NCBI RefSeq assembly: GCF_002072175.1
Contig: NZ_MVIV01000001.1
Location: 328,862-392,861, forward strand
Reading direction: 5' to 3'
Length of the DNA stretch: 64,000 bases
Origin: Actinomyces gaoshouyii
GTDB lineage: Bacteria > Actinomycetota > Actinomycetes > Actinomycetales > Actinomycetaceae
Both the position numbers and the translations under genes were made by a program. Positions 24,942 to 32,971 of this stretch are shown piece after piece (the stretch's first letter is position 1; each line of letters starts with the position of its first letter). The notes beneath the pieces were generated by a model, which made no database searches, was not told the DNA's origin, and saw nothing but the letters and a program-made list of their open reading frames with translations.

Positions 24942-25708
24942 CGCTGCCCCTCCTGGTGGGCCGACGAGGGGCCGGCGTCGGGGGCGGCCCGGTTGGGGCG
25001 GCTCAGCGCGATCCCCAGAGCGAGGAAGGCTCGCAGGAGGAAGCGCGCGGCCTTGAGCGGGTTGTGGGAGGGCTCGCCGCCCGCGCGGGGGCGCATCCGC
25101 ACGGCGACCTGGCGGACCAGCAGCCCGGACCGCTTGGCGACGACGAGCGCCTCGATGGTGTCCCCCAGGTACTCGGCGGGGTAGTCGCGGGAGAAGACCG
25201 CCAGGGCCCGGCTGTTGTAGAGCTTGAAGCCGCTGGTGCTGTCCGTCAGACGAGTCCCGCTGACGCGCGAGAGGATCGCGGAGAGCACCTTCATCGCCCA
25301 ATGACGGGGGCCGCGCACCGAGTAATCGCCCTTGCCCGCGAAACGGGCGCCGATGACGAGGTCCGCCCCCGTGGTGCGGGCGCACTCGAGCATCACGGGG
25401 ATCTCCGAGGGATCGTGCTGGCCATCGGCGTCGAGCTGAACCGCGTGGGAGTAGCCGTAGCGCACGGCGTAGACGAAGCCGGCCCGCATGGCGCCGCCAA
25501 CCCCCAGGTTGATGGGCAACTCGAGAACGGTCACCCCGGCGCCGCGGGCGAGCGCGGCCGTGCGGTCCGTCGAGCCGTCCGAGACGACGACGATATCGGC
25601 AATGCCCCCGAGCCTCGACTGGACCTCGGCGATCACTCCCGGCAGGGCGATCTCCTCGTTCCAGGCGGGGATGATGACGAGGAGGTCGTGGCGGCGCTCA
25701 ACGCTCAT
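24938..25708 (-). CDS. Family-2 glycosyltransferase, polyprenyl-phosphate type (DPM1-like)
   Basis: A 256-residue GT2 with LLVIIPAWNEEIALPGVI, VVVSDGSTDRT, LPINLGVGGAMRAGF and the catalytic VQLDADGQHDP motif, then VIGARFAGKGDYS. These are typical of polyprenyl-phosphate mannose/glucose synthases. ATG 25708 is supported by GGAGGG about 5 nt upstream on this strand and gives the standard family N-terminus; it lies 11 nt inside the end of the upstream DUF2142 gene. It is translationally coupled to DUF2304 downstream. The product may be a lipid-linked sugar used by extracytoplasmic GT-C enzymes. Confidence 0.88.
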   Translation of the reverse strand: MSVERRHDLLVIIPAWNEEIALPGVIAEVQSRLGGIADIVVVSDGSTDRTAALARGAGVTVLELPINLGVGGAMRAGFVYAVRYGYSHAVQLDADGQHDPSEIPVMLECARTTGADLVIGARFAGKGDYSVRGPRHWAMKVLSAILSRVSGTRLTDSTSGFKLYNSRALAVFSRDYPAEYLGDTIEALVVAKRSGLLVRQVAVRMRPRAGGEPSHNPLKAARFLLRAFLALGIALSRPNRAAPDAGPSSAHQEGQR

Positions 25709-27566
25709 CGGAACCCTCCGCGGATGGGTCTGCCGATGGGCGGCGCAGGGGATCGATGGGGGGCCTGGTGCCCTGGGCGCCAGTGGCGACGGCGGCACCG
25801 GGCGTGGCGGGGCCTGGCGGGGCAGTGGTCTCGCGCTGGTCGGCCTGGACGCGCGCGTGCCGCCCCGGCGACCTCCGGGTCACGAAGGCCTCGGCCGCCT
25901 CCCGGCACTCCGGCTCGGCCTGGGCGGTGGCGGTAGGGGCGGCCGGCTCCGCGATGGGTCGCGCGGGGCGGCGCCATACCAGGAGCGCCATCGAGGCGAT
26001 GGCCACGGCGTAGACGAGGACGAGCACGCGCCAGGTGTATTCCGGGGTGAGGGGGAAATCCGACCACCACCAGCGCAGGGAGAGATCGAGGCTGTAGACG
26101 GGGTGGTCGAGATCGAGGCGCCCATGGGTGTAGCGCTCCATGACCCTCCGCAGCGCGTAGGCGTTGACGATCACCGAGCCGATCCCGATCATCCAGACCT
26201 GCGCGCCGACCACATGCCCGCCCTTGACGGACATCGCGAGCCAGAGGAAGAGCAGGATCGCCAGGAGCGGCAGCATGTAGCGGGGCTGGTACTGGTAGAC
26301 CCGCGAGAAGCCGGCCTGCAGGGAGACGACCAAGGGGACCCCGGCGATGGCGCCGAAGACGATGAGGGCGCTCAGCGCCTTGCGCCGCCCCACCCTCCGG
26401 GCGCCGATGAGCAGGCAGGCAACGACCAGGCCGATGGCGATGGTGGACGGGGCGCCATCGAAGGGGATGTCGAACCAGCCCGCCCCCCAGCGCTGTCCGT
26501 AGAACCCCGCGAAGTACTCGGGGAGGGAGGTGACCAAGGAGCTCAGGCGCATCACCAAGGGGATGGCCTCCTCCGAGGGGGAGACGGAGCTGAGCGCGCT
26601 GGCCTGGCCCGTGGACTGCATGATCCACACACCGACGGCGCTGGCGGTCAGGGCGAGGCAGGCCTCCGGGAGGATCCTCCTCGTCCATGGCGCGCCGACG
26701 AGCACGGCGAGCGAGATGACGAGCATGAAGAAGGCCGAGTCCCCGCGCGCGGAGCACGAGACGAGCGCTCCGATCGCCGCGAGCCCCAGGAGCGCCCAGC
26801 GGCGCCTCCCCTCCGTGCGCAGCGCGCCGAAGAGGGCGGCGGCATACGCCAACGTTCCCGATAGGGCCCAGGATGTGGGGTTGTTCGAGGCTACGAAGTA
26901 GAGCCCCATGGGCATCCATGCCACGAGGATGGTCAGGGCGAGGCTCTCCCTGTAGCGCGATGGCAGGAGCCATCCGATGGAGCCGAGCAGAACCATCGCG
27001 ATGAGGATGTTGACCCCGCGCATGATGAGCACGGAGCCGGTGACGTCGTCGCTGACGAACAGGTGGTGGAACCAGTAGTAGCCGCCCGGGTAGTTGCCCG
27101 CGTCGTAGCGGCGCGAGTACGTGTACTCGTCGTCGGACAGGGCCCCCTTGCACAGCAAGGTCCCATCGCTGTCCGGGTAGGAGAAGCAGGAGGTCCGCTG
27201 CGAGACGGTCTCGGGCACGTAGACCTGGACCTCATTGTTGATGACCTTGGTCCCACAGCCCGAGGATTCCACGGGCGGGGGGCACCAGATGGAGCCCAGG
27301 TGGTAGTCGTCGTCCGGGGAGCCGCCGACCGGCGAGACCAATGCCCAGCCGAGGCCGGTTCCGAGCACCGTGAGCGCCAAGAGAGCGCCGAGGATCCAGC
27401 GGGTGGAGGGCCGGTCCAGCCAGGCGGTGCGGCGGGAGGGGGGCGTGGCCGCCGGGGAGTCGCCCCGTTCGGGGGAGTCGGGAGGGTCGAGGGTCTCGTT
27501 GGGCCGGGCGGCCGCAGCGGCTGAGGGAGGGGAGTCCTCGCGGTCCCTCACAGTGCCGTGCCTCAT
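25698..27566 (-). CDS. DUF2142 family polytopic membrane protein
   Basis: A 622-residue protein with a cytoplasmic Pro/Asp-rich N-terminus, a first helix (ILGALLALTVLGTGLGWALVSPVGGSPDDDYH) followed by an acidic motif in the first external loop, and ten or more membrane segments. The GSPDDDYHLGSIWCPP element is characteristic of DUF2142 proteins, which resemble GT-C glycosyltransferases. A long extracytoplasmic loop contains four cysteines (SIWCPP, SGCGTK, TSCFSY, LLCKGA) that could form disulfides. The start overlaps the rfbCD stop by 4 nt (ATGA at 27563), linking it to rhamnose synthesis. A lipid-linked-sugar-dependent transferase role is likely but unproven. Confidence 0.82.
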   Translation of the reverse strand: MRHGTVRDREDSPPSAAAAARPNETLDPPDSPERGDSPAATPPSRRTAWLDRPSTRWILGALLALTVLGTGLGWALVSPVGGSPDDDYHLGSIWCPPPVESSGCGTKVINNEVQVYVPETVSQRTSCFSYPDSDGTLLCKGALSDDEYTYSRRYDAGNYPGGYYWFHHLFVSDDVTGSVLIMRGVNILIAMVLLGSIGWLLPSRYRESLALTILVAWMPMGLYFVASNNPTSWALSGTLAYAAALFGALRTEGRRRWALLGLAAIGALVSCSARGDSAFFMLVISLAVLVGAPWTRRILPEACLALTASAVGVWIMQSTGQASALSSVSPSEEAIPLVMRLSSLVTSLPEYFAGFYGQRWGAGWFDIPFDGAPSTIAIGLVVACLLIGARRVGRRKALSALIVFGAIAGVPLVVSLQAGFSRVYQYQPRYMLPLLAILLFLWLAMSVKGGHVVGAQVWMIGIGSVIVNAYALRRVMERYTHGRLDLDHPVYSLDLSLRWWWSDFPLTPEYTWRVLVLVYAVAIASMALLVWRRPARPIAEPAAPTATAQAEPECREAAEAFVTRRSPGRHARVQADQRETTAPPGPATPGAAVATGAQGTRPPIDPLRRPSADPSAEGSDER

Positions 27567-28993
27567 AGGCCCGCGATGTAGGCGTCGAGGCGCTCCATCG
27601 AGTCGCCGGGGGTGAAGCCGGTGGCCTTGATCCGGGTGAGGTCCAGGGCGGACTTCAGGGGCCGGGGGGCGACGTCCTGGCCCGCGAAGTACTCCTCGGT
27701 GGTGATGGGAGTGACCTCGGCGGGGTCATGGCCGAGGCGCTCGTAGACGCGCTTGGCCACATCCGCCCAGGAGACCACGGGGCCCTCGCCGGAGAGGTTG
27801 TAGGTGCCGTAGGCGGCGGAGGAGGACAGCAGGTGGATGATGCCCGCGGCCAGGTCCGTGGTGAAGGTGAGGCGGCCGGTCTGATCGTCGACCACCTTGG
27901 GGGCGATGCCGCGCTCGGCCAGCGAGGCCATGGTGCGCACGAAGTTCTTCCCGTCGCCCACCACCCAACTGGTGCGCACGAGGTAGTGGCTCGGGGCGGC
28001 GAGGACGGCGGCGTCCCCACCGGCCTTGGACTGCCCGTACACGCCCAGGGGGCTGGGAGGCTCATCCTCGGTGTGGGGCTCGGTCGCGCCGTCGAAGGTG
28101 TATTCGCTCGAAATGTGGACGAGGACGAGCCCGTGCTTGGTGGCGGCGCGGGCGAGGTTGGCCGGGCCGGTGGCATTGGCGCGCCAGGCTGCGGGCCGGC
28201 CCTCGGGGGTCTCGGCGCCGTCGACGTTCGTCCAGGCGGCGGCGTTGATGATGATGTCGTAGGCGGACCAGTCGAGCACGTCCATGGCGGCGGCGTCGGA
28301 GATGTCGAACTCGGGCAGGTCCACGCCGGTGGCCGCGTAGCCGGCGTCGGCGAGCCGGCTCATGAGCTCACGGCCGAGCTGGCCGTTGGCGCCGGTGACG
28401 AGCACCCGGCGCCCCGGGACGGCGGTCCGGCCGACGGCGGGGAAGGGGGTGACGTCGGCCAGGCGCGGGTGGGCCCTGTCCTTGTCCGACAGGATGGCGT
28501 CGTCGAGGGGGATGGGCCAGGGCACGGCGACGGTCTCGTCGGCGAGGTTCAAGAAGGTGTACTGGGCGTCGGGCGACCAGTGATCGTTGACGAGGTAGGT
28601 GTAGGCCGTGTTCGGCTCGAGGGTCTGATAGGCGTTGCCCACCCCGCGGGGCACGAAGACGGCGACGGAGGGGTCGATCTCGCAGGTGTAGACGGTCCCG
28701 AAGCTGGGGCCCTCGCGCAGGTCCACCCAGGCGCCGAAGACGCGCCCGGTGGCCACCGAGACGTACTTGTCCCAGGGCTCGGCGTGGATGCCGCGGGTCA
28801 CCCCGGCCTCGTCGTTGAAGGAGATGTTGTTCTGCACCGGGCCGAAGTCGGGCAGGCCCAGCGCCACCATCTTCTCGCGCTGCCAGTTCTCCTTGAACCA
28901 GCCCCGGTTGTCCCCGTGCACGGTCAGATCGATCCGAAGGAAGCCGGGGATGGGGGTGGTCGCAACACCGAGGGGCTTCGCAGTGGTGGTCAT
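27563..28993 (-). CDS. rfbCD: Bifunctional dTDP-4-dehydrorhamnose 3,5-epimerase / dTDP-4-dehydrorhamnose reductase
   Basis: A 476-residue fusion catalysing the last two steps of dTDP-L-rhamnose synthesis. Residues 10-185 are RmlC-like: NRGWFKENWQR, the catalytic-His segment GVTRGIHAE, and VFVPRGVGNAYQTLE in place of the usual GFAHGF. Residues about 203-476 are RmlD-like with a Rossmann VLVTGANGQLG, ISSEYTFDG and the YGQSKAGGD (YxxxK) catalytic motif. Such fusions are known in Actinomycetaceae and bifidobacteria. Upstream, TAGACT (29058-29063 on this strand) is a possible -10. The DUF2142 gene follows with a 4-nt overlap. Confidence 0.94.
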   Translation of the reverse strand: MTTTAKPLGVATTPIPGFLRIDLTVHGDNRGWFKENWQREKMVALGLPDFGPVQNNISFNDEAGVTRGIHAEPWDKYVSVATGRVFGAWVDLREGPSFGTVYTCEIDPSVAVFVPRGVGNAYQTLEPNTAYTYLVNDHWSPDAQYTFLNLADETVAVPWPIPLDDAILSDKDRAHPRLADVTPFPAVGRTAVPGRRVLVTGANGQLGRELMSRLADAGYAATGVDLPEFDISDAAAMDVLDWSAYDIIINAAAWTNVDGAETPEGRPAAWRANATGPANLARAATKHGLVLVHISSEYTFDGATEPHTEDEPPSPLGVYGQSKAGGDAAVLAAPSHYLVRTSWVVGDGKNFVRTMASLAERGIAPKVVDDQTGRLTFTTDLAAGIIHLLSSSAAYGTYNLSGEGPVVSWADVAKRVYERLGHDPAEVTPITTEEYFAGQDVAPRPLKSALDLTRIKATGFTPGDSMERLDAYIAGL

Positions 28994-29057
28994 GGGCTGG
29001 TAGTCCTCGTTCCTCGTTGCGCCCAGCGCGTACCGGGCACTGATTGGGATTGGGCTG

Positions 29058-29063
29058 AGTCTA
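29058..29063 (-). promoter_or_regulatory. Candidate -10 (TAGACT) of the rfbCD operon
   Basis: TAGACT on the minus strand lies about 65 nt upstream of the rfbCD ATG in the divergent intergenic region; no good -35 was seen. The opposite strand carries TAGAGT (29135-29140) upstream of the GT2 gene. Confidence 0.3.
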
Positions 29064-29190
29064 TCCTCCGCGCGGGGTGGCGGGCACCATGATCGCCGCT
29101 ACCAGCCTGGGCGCCGGGCGCGGCAGCAGCGCATTAGAGTGGCACCGCCAGGTCCACCCCCGCGCCACGCGGGCCGTCTTGGGAGAGCCC

Positions 29191-29217
29191 ATGAACAACC
29201 CGGGATCAGCCCCATGA
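29191..29217 (+). CDS. Possible 8-residue leader peptide coupled to the downstream glycosyltransferase
   Basis: ATG 29191, preceded by GGGAGAG, opens a frame MNNPGSAP whose TGA overlaps the ATG of the rhamnosyltransferase (CCATGA). No ribosome site directly precedes the downstream ATG, so reinitiation from this mini-ORF is a plausible way to start it. Alternatively the GT is translated from another site and this ORF is chance. Confidence 0.3.
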   Translation: MNNPGSAP

Positions 29218-30131
29218 GCAGCGCCACAGTCGTCGCCGTCATCGTCACCTACGAGCCCGGGCCCCTGGGAGGCCTCCTGGGGGCGCTCATCCCCCAGTGC
29301 GACGCCGTTGTCGTGGTTGATAACGGATCAGCCGCTCCCGGGCTCGAGCGGGCGCGCGAGGCCTGCGCCGCTCATGGCGCCGAGCTCATCGAGCTGGGTG
29401 AGAATCTCGGGATCGCCGCCGCGCAGAACCGGGGCATCGCGGCCGCTCGGGCCAAGGGGGCACGGTACGTGCTGCTGTCGGACCAGGACTCGATCCCCTC
29501 GCCCACCATGGTGGCCCAGCTCCTCGAGGCGATCGAGGAGGACACGCGGATCGCCGCCGTCGGGCCGCTGCCGGCCGAGGAGCGCGAGGGCGCCGACGAG
29601 CTCGTCTACGTGGACCGGGGATGGAGCCCCAAGCGCGCCACCAAGGCCGAGTTGGCCAGGCCGAGGCTGGAGGTCGCCTTCCTCATCGCCTCGGGCTGCC
29701 TGGTGCGCGTCAGCGCGCTGGAGGAGATCGGGCCGATGCGCGAGGACCTGTTCATCGATCATGTGGACCTGGAGTGGGGAGTGCGCGCCCGGCGCTCGGG
29801 ATGGCGGCTGGTCGCGGTGCCGGCGGCCCGGCTCACCCACTCGCTGGGCGATGAGGTGGTGCGCCTGCCGGGGCGGGACCAGCCGATCCACGTGCACGCC
29901 CCGATCCGCAACTACTACATCCTGCGCAACACGCTCGCGCTGGTGGGCCGCGGCTCGCCGCTGCCGGCGCGCTGGCGCGTCCGCTACTCCTACTGGGCGG
30001 CGAAGTACGCGGTGTTCAACGCCGCTCTGCCGGATCGGCGCGCCGAGCGCCACCGGATGCTGCGCCGGGGCCTGGCCGATGGCCTGCGCGCCCGACTGGG
30101 CCCCTACGCCTCCCGCTACCCCGACCGCTGA
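29214..30131 (+). CDS. Rhamnosyltransferase-type GT2 (RfbF-like)
   Basis: A 305-residue GT2. AVIVTYEPGPLGGLLGAL, VVVDNGS, LGENLGIAAAQNRGI and the DXD-like VLLSDQDSIPSPTMV at the centre, then ASGCLVRVSALEEIG, DHVDLEWGVRARRSG and APIRNYYILRN, follow the RfbF-type rhamnosyltransferase pattern. It presumably transfers L-rhamnose from dTDP-rhamnose, made by rfbA, rfbB and rfbCD in this window. ATG 29214 gives the family N-terminus; it overlaps a possible leader ORF. The gene ends 7 bp before the first 60-bp repeat. Confidence 0.87.
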   Translation: MSSATVVAVIVTYEPGPLGGLLGALIPQCDAVVVVDNGSAAPGLERAREACAAHGAELIELGENLGIAAAQNRGIAAARAKGARYVLLSDQDSIPSPTMVAQLLEAIEEDTRIAAVGPLPAEEREGADELVYVDRGWSPKRATKAELARPRLEVAFLIASGCLVRVSALEEIGPMREDLFIDHVDLEWGVRARRSGWRLVAVPAARLTHSLGDEVVRLPGRDQPIHVHAPIRNYYILRNTLALVGRGSPLPARWRVRYSYWAAKYAVFNAALPDRRAERHRMLRRGLADGLRARLGPYASRYPDR

Positions 30132-30137
30132 TCCCCA

Positions 30138-30197
30138 CGAGACCGGTCGAAAACAGCATCGAAACCGGTCGATATGAGCACCGAGACCGGCCCGGTG
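30138..30197 (+). repeat. 60-bp direct repeat, copy A (22-bp ACCGGT tandem units)
   Basis: Identical over 60 bp to 30815-30874. It consists of 2.7 tandem units of 22 bp: unit 1 CGAGACCGGTCGAAAACAGC plus AT, unit 2 CGAAACCGGTCGATATGAGC plus AC, then CGAGACCGGCCCGGTG. The GACCGGT of unit 1 can pair with ACCGGTC of unit 2 around a 16-nt loop. The two copies bracket the yefM-yoeB genes, and the unit is shared with the palindrome at 6380-6451. Confidence 0.92.
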
Positions 30198-30272
30198 ACA
30201 ACCCGCCGACATTCTGGCACCAACGGTTGCGGGAATCGGCGCTTGACTCCCCCGCGAGCGCCCGAGCAAACT

Positions 30273-30290
30273 TGTACTTGATGCCGTACA
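30273..30290 (+). promoter_or_regulatory. Predicted YefM operator (TGTAC-N8-GTACA)
   Basis: TGTAC (30273-30277) and GTACA (30286-30290) form an inverted repeat directly upstream of yefM. YefM operators in E. coli are built on TGTACA elements, so this is a good candidate for toxin-antitoxin autorepression. AGAGAGG (30294-30300) 7 nt before ATG 30308 is the ribosome site. Confidence 0.5.
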
Positions 30291-30307
30291 TCTAGAGAGG
30301 TCTCACC

Positions 30308-30556
30308 ATGTCCGTCATGACGGCGAGCCAGGCACGCGCGAATCTGTTCGGCCTCATCGAGCGGGTCAACGAGGATGCCTCCCATGTGGAGATCACCTCC
30401 CGGCGCGGAGACGCGGTACTCATCTCCCGCGATGAGTTCGATGCCCTGGAGGAGACGGCGCATCTGATGCGCTCGCCCGCCAACGCGGCGCATCTACTCG
30501 CCAGCCTGGCGCAGGCCCGTCGGGGGGAGAGCGCCGAGCACGAGCTGCTGCGGTGA
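30308..30556 (+). CDS. yefM: Type II antitoxin, YefM/Phd family
   Basis: An 82-residue antitoxin. The N-terminal half (TASQARANLFGLIERVNEDASHVEITSR with the RRGDAVLISRDEFDALEET segment) forms the Phd/YefM DNA-binding dimer fold, and the C-terminal half (HLMRSPANAAHLLASLAQA) is the toxin-neutralising tail, all matching YefM in length and motif order. It overlaps yoeB by 4 nt (GTGA) so the two are co-translated. An inverted repeat typical of YefM operators is just upstream. It is embedded between polysaccharide genes and flanked by perfect 60-bp direct repeats. Confidence 0.92.
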   Translation: MSVMTASQARANLFGLIERVNEDASHVEITSRRGDAVLISRDEFDALEETAHLMRSPANAAHLLASLAQARRGESAEHELLR

Positions 30557-30810
30557 GGATCTCGTTCACGCCCAAGGGCTGGGAGGACTACACGTCCTGG
30601 GCGGACACCGATCGACGCATGATCCCGCGCATCAACAAGCTCCTCGACGATGCGGCCCGGCATCCCTTCGAAGGGATAGGCAAGCCGGAGCCGTTGCGTC
30701 ACGCGCTGGCCGGGGCCTGGTCGCGACGCATCACCGGCGAGCACCGGCTGGTCTACATCGTCGACGGGGATGACATCGTCGTCGTCCAGGCCCGCTACCA
30801 CTACAAGTAA
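30553..30810 (+). CDS. yoeB: Type II toxin, Txe/YoeB family mRNA endoribonuclease
   Basis: An 85-residue ribosome-dependent mRNA interferase of the YoeB family. The catalytic residues known from E. coli YoeB fall at the same positions here: E46 (KPEPLRH), R65 (GEHRLVYIV) and H83-Y84 (RYHYK), so the toxin appears intact. The GTG start lies within the antitoxin stop (GTGA). Copy B of the 60-bp repeat begins 5 bp after the stop. It probably acts as a stress or stabilisation module; an addiction role for the polysaccharide locus is inference. Confidence 0.93.
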   Translation: MRISFTPKGWEDYTSWADTDRRMIPRINKLLDDAARHPFEGIGKPEPLRHALAGAWSRRITGEHRLVYIVDGDDIVVVQARYHYK

Positions 30811-30814
30811 ACGC

Positions 30815-30874
30815 CGAGACCGGTCGAAAACAGCATCGAAACCGGTCGATATGAGCACCGAGACCGGCCCGGTG
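30815..30874 (+). repeat. 60-bp direct repeat, copy B
   Basis: Identical over 60 bp to 30138-30197, 677 bp away, in the same orientation. It lies between the yoeB stop and the stop of the convergent RgpF/GH99 gene. Together the copies delimit a cassette carrying only yefM-yoeB. Confidence 0.92.
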
Positions 30875-30891
30875 CGCCGGCGGGGAGCCCC

Positions 30892-32955
30892 TCAACTCCA
30901 GATGGCCTGGCGCAGGGCGAGGAGGTAGGTGCGCCCGTAGCGCGTGGTGGGCTCCAGGACAGCCGACTCGGCCCACTCGTTCCAAGCGTTGATGAACACG
31001 AGGCGGTCGGCCTCCTCGCGCCCGGCAACGGCCCGGATGAGGCCCGCCACCCAGCGGTGGAAGCTGTAGGGGTTCGAGCCGTACCAGGCATCCGCCTTCC
31101 ACTGGCGGCGGGCGGTGTTGTCGAAGGTGACCATGGCGCCGGGGTACTCGTGCTCGGTCAGGCGCACCGCGTTGCGCAAGGAGGCCTTGAGAGTGGCCTG
31201 ATAGCTCATGAAGTTGCCTCGCCACCGCTTGTCCAGGCCGACGTCGAGGGCCGGGCCCGCGATCCACGGCAGGTTGTGGGGGGCGAACTCCAGGGTGCCA
31301 TCGAGCCCATTGGCGCGATAGTCCTCGCCGACGCCGTCGAACTCCTTGGCCACGGACACGGCGATGACGTGGAGCTCGCCGACGCCCGCGGCTCGGGCGC
31401 GCTCGCGCCAGGCGGCTACAACCTGCGGGAAGTTCTCCATCTGGGCGGGTCGGTAGACGGCGATGAGCGCCTTGCCGTTCACGCGCATGTAGCGGGGGTC
31501 CAGGAGGAACTCCATGACGTCGTCGATGAAGTCCTCGGCGGGGACCTTGTCGTAGTCCTGGCCGATGAGGACGTCCTGGCTGCGCCCATCCCAGCGGCGC
31601 GTCCAGTTCTCGTTGGCCCACATGATGCAGTACGGGAAGTCGAGGTCCGACGCCCGGAGCTTCTCGATGGGGCGGTTGAGGATCCGCTCGCCGGAGAACC
31701 AGTAGTAGTAGTACATGAAGCCGGCCAGGCCGTGGGTGCCGGCCAGCTCGGCCTGGGCGGCGCGCACGGAGTCCATCTCCAGGTCGTAGTAGCCCAGCTC
31801 CGTGGGCTGCTTGGGCTGGTAGTGGCCTCGCCATGCGGGCACGGCGCCCACGACGTTGGACCACTCGGTGAAGCCCTTGCCCCACCACACGTTGTTCTGC
31901 GGGGAGTCGTGGAACTGGGGCAGGTAGAAGGGGATGACGGTGGCGGCCGGGACTCGCTCGGCATCGCGATCGAAGCGGCGCCAGCCCTGCCGGTCGGTGC
32001 CCGGGGCGGCGAGGAGCTCCCGGATCGCGTCGGGCTCCACGGTGCGCAGCCCGGCCTCCTTGGTGACGATGCCGATGATCCTCTCGACGGCGTGCGCGGT
32101 GGTGCCGTCCACCTGGCCGGCCTCGTGGTCGAAGTCGGCGGCCTGGAGGTTGAGGGCACGCAGGCCCTGGAGCACCAGGCCGCGGCACCAGTACATGGAG
32201 CCGGAGGCGAACTCGAGCTCGTCGGGATCGATCCTCAGCTCGAGGCGGCGCAGGAGCTGCTCGACGATGCGCTGGTCCCCGCCCCAGAACTGCTTGCCGA
32301 CGATGGAGTCGGTGGCGGTGAGCACGCCCAGGGCGGGATCGGCGGCGAAGGCGGCGAGGATGCCCTCGATCGTCTCCTGCGAGCCCGCGAGGTCATCCAG
32401 GAACTGCTGCTTCCAGGTCTCGCCGCTGCCGGCGAGCTCGGCGTGCTCCTCGCGCCACGGGCTGCGCTTGGTGTGCATCTTGAGGATGAGGTCGTAGGGG
32501 TCGAGGATCCCAGAGTTGACCAGGTTGACGGTCGGCAGGATGTCACGGCCGTGGTTGTCCACCTCGACGACGACGCTGGTCCCCAGGTGCTCCAGATCGT
32601 CCGGGACCCGGATCCCCCTGCCGGAAGCGTTGGTGACGAACAGGTCGAAGTCGACCGGCATGAGGCGCAGGTGCGTGAAGAGCTCGTCCATGAGCTCGGG
32701 GTAGAAGCAGTGGATGACGACGGCGATGCGGGCCGGCGATTCGACGCGGAAGGCGGGATCCACGCGCCACTTGTCCGGGAATCCGGAGTCCTGGCGCCCG
32801 CCGAGGCGGTCGACGAAAGCGGCGAAGTCCGCGGGGTGCTTGGGGCGGTAGCCGCGCACTGAGCCCGTGGCGATGAGGTTGGCGGCGGCGTTGCGTCCGC
32901 GGGCCGCGAAGTAGGTGGCGCGGCGGGCGGCGCCGTGCTTGGAGATGCGGGTCAT
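30892..32955 (-). CDS. RgpF-type rhamnan synthesis protein fused to a GH99-like (WbsX) domain
   Basis: A 687-residue fusion. Residues about 60-330 match rhamnan synthesis protein F (AVVIHCFYPELMDELF, DNHGRDILPTV, ILKMHTKRS, then the FASGSMYWCRG segment). Residues about 340-687 match the GH99-like/WbsX domain: FYLPQFHDSPQNNVWWGKGF, MYYYYWFSGERIL, MWANENWTRRWDG and INAWNEWAESAVLEP. Both occur in rhamnose-rich wall polysaccharide loci. The second domain may modify, cleave or transfer glycan; its activity is not established. It follows a second RgpF-type gene with a 16-bp gap and ends convergently with yoeB. No signal peptide is seen, so it is cytoplasmic. Confidence 0.9.
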   Translation of the reverse strand: MTRISKHGAARRATYFAARGRNAAANLIATGSVRGYRPKHPADFAAFVDRLGGRQDSGFPDKWRVDPAFRVESPARIAVVIHCFYPELMDELFTHLRLMPVDFDLFVTNASGRGIRVPDDLEHLGTSVVVEVDNHGRDILPTVNLVNSGILDPYDLILKMHTKRSPWREEHAELAGSGETWKQQFLDDLAGSQETIEGILAAFAADPALGVLTATDSIVGKQFWGGDQRIVEQLLRRLELRIDPDELEFASGSMYWCRGLVLQGLRALNLQAADFDHEAGQVDGTTAHAVERIIGIVTKEAGLRTVEPDAIRELLAAPGTDRQGWRRFDRDAERVPAATVIPFYLPQFHDSPQNNVWWGKGFTEWSNVVGAVPAWRGHYQPKQPTELGYYDLEMDSVRAAQAELAGTHGLAGFMYYYYWFSGERILNRPIEKLRASDLDFPYCIMWANENWTRRWDGRSQDVLIGQDYDKVPAEDFIDDVMEFLLDPRYMRVNGKALIAVYRPAQMENFPQVVAAWRERARAAGVGELHVIAVSVAKEFDGVGEDYRANGLDGTLEFAPHNLPWIAGPALDVGLDKRWRGNFMSYQATLKASLRNAVRLTEHEYPGAMVTFDNTARRQWKADAWYGSNPYSFHRWVAGLIRAVAGREEADRLVFINAWNEWAESAVLEPTTRYGRTYLLALRQAIWS

Positions 32956-32971
32956 GTCTCGTGCCTCTTGC

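Noticed and set aside
30138-30874. attL/attR sites of an integrated genomic island
   Set aside because: No integrase, recombinase or tRNA is near, and the same repeat unit occurs at 6.4 kb as a palindrome, so a dispersed repeat family fits better than attachment sites.
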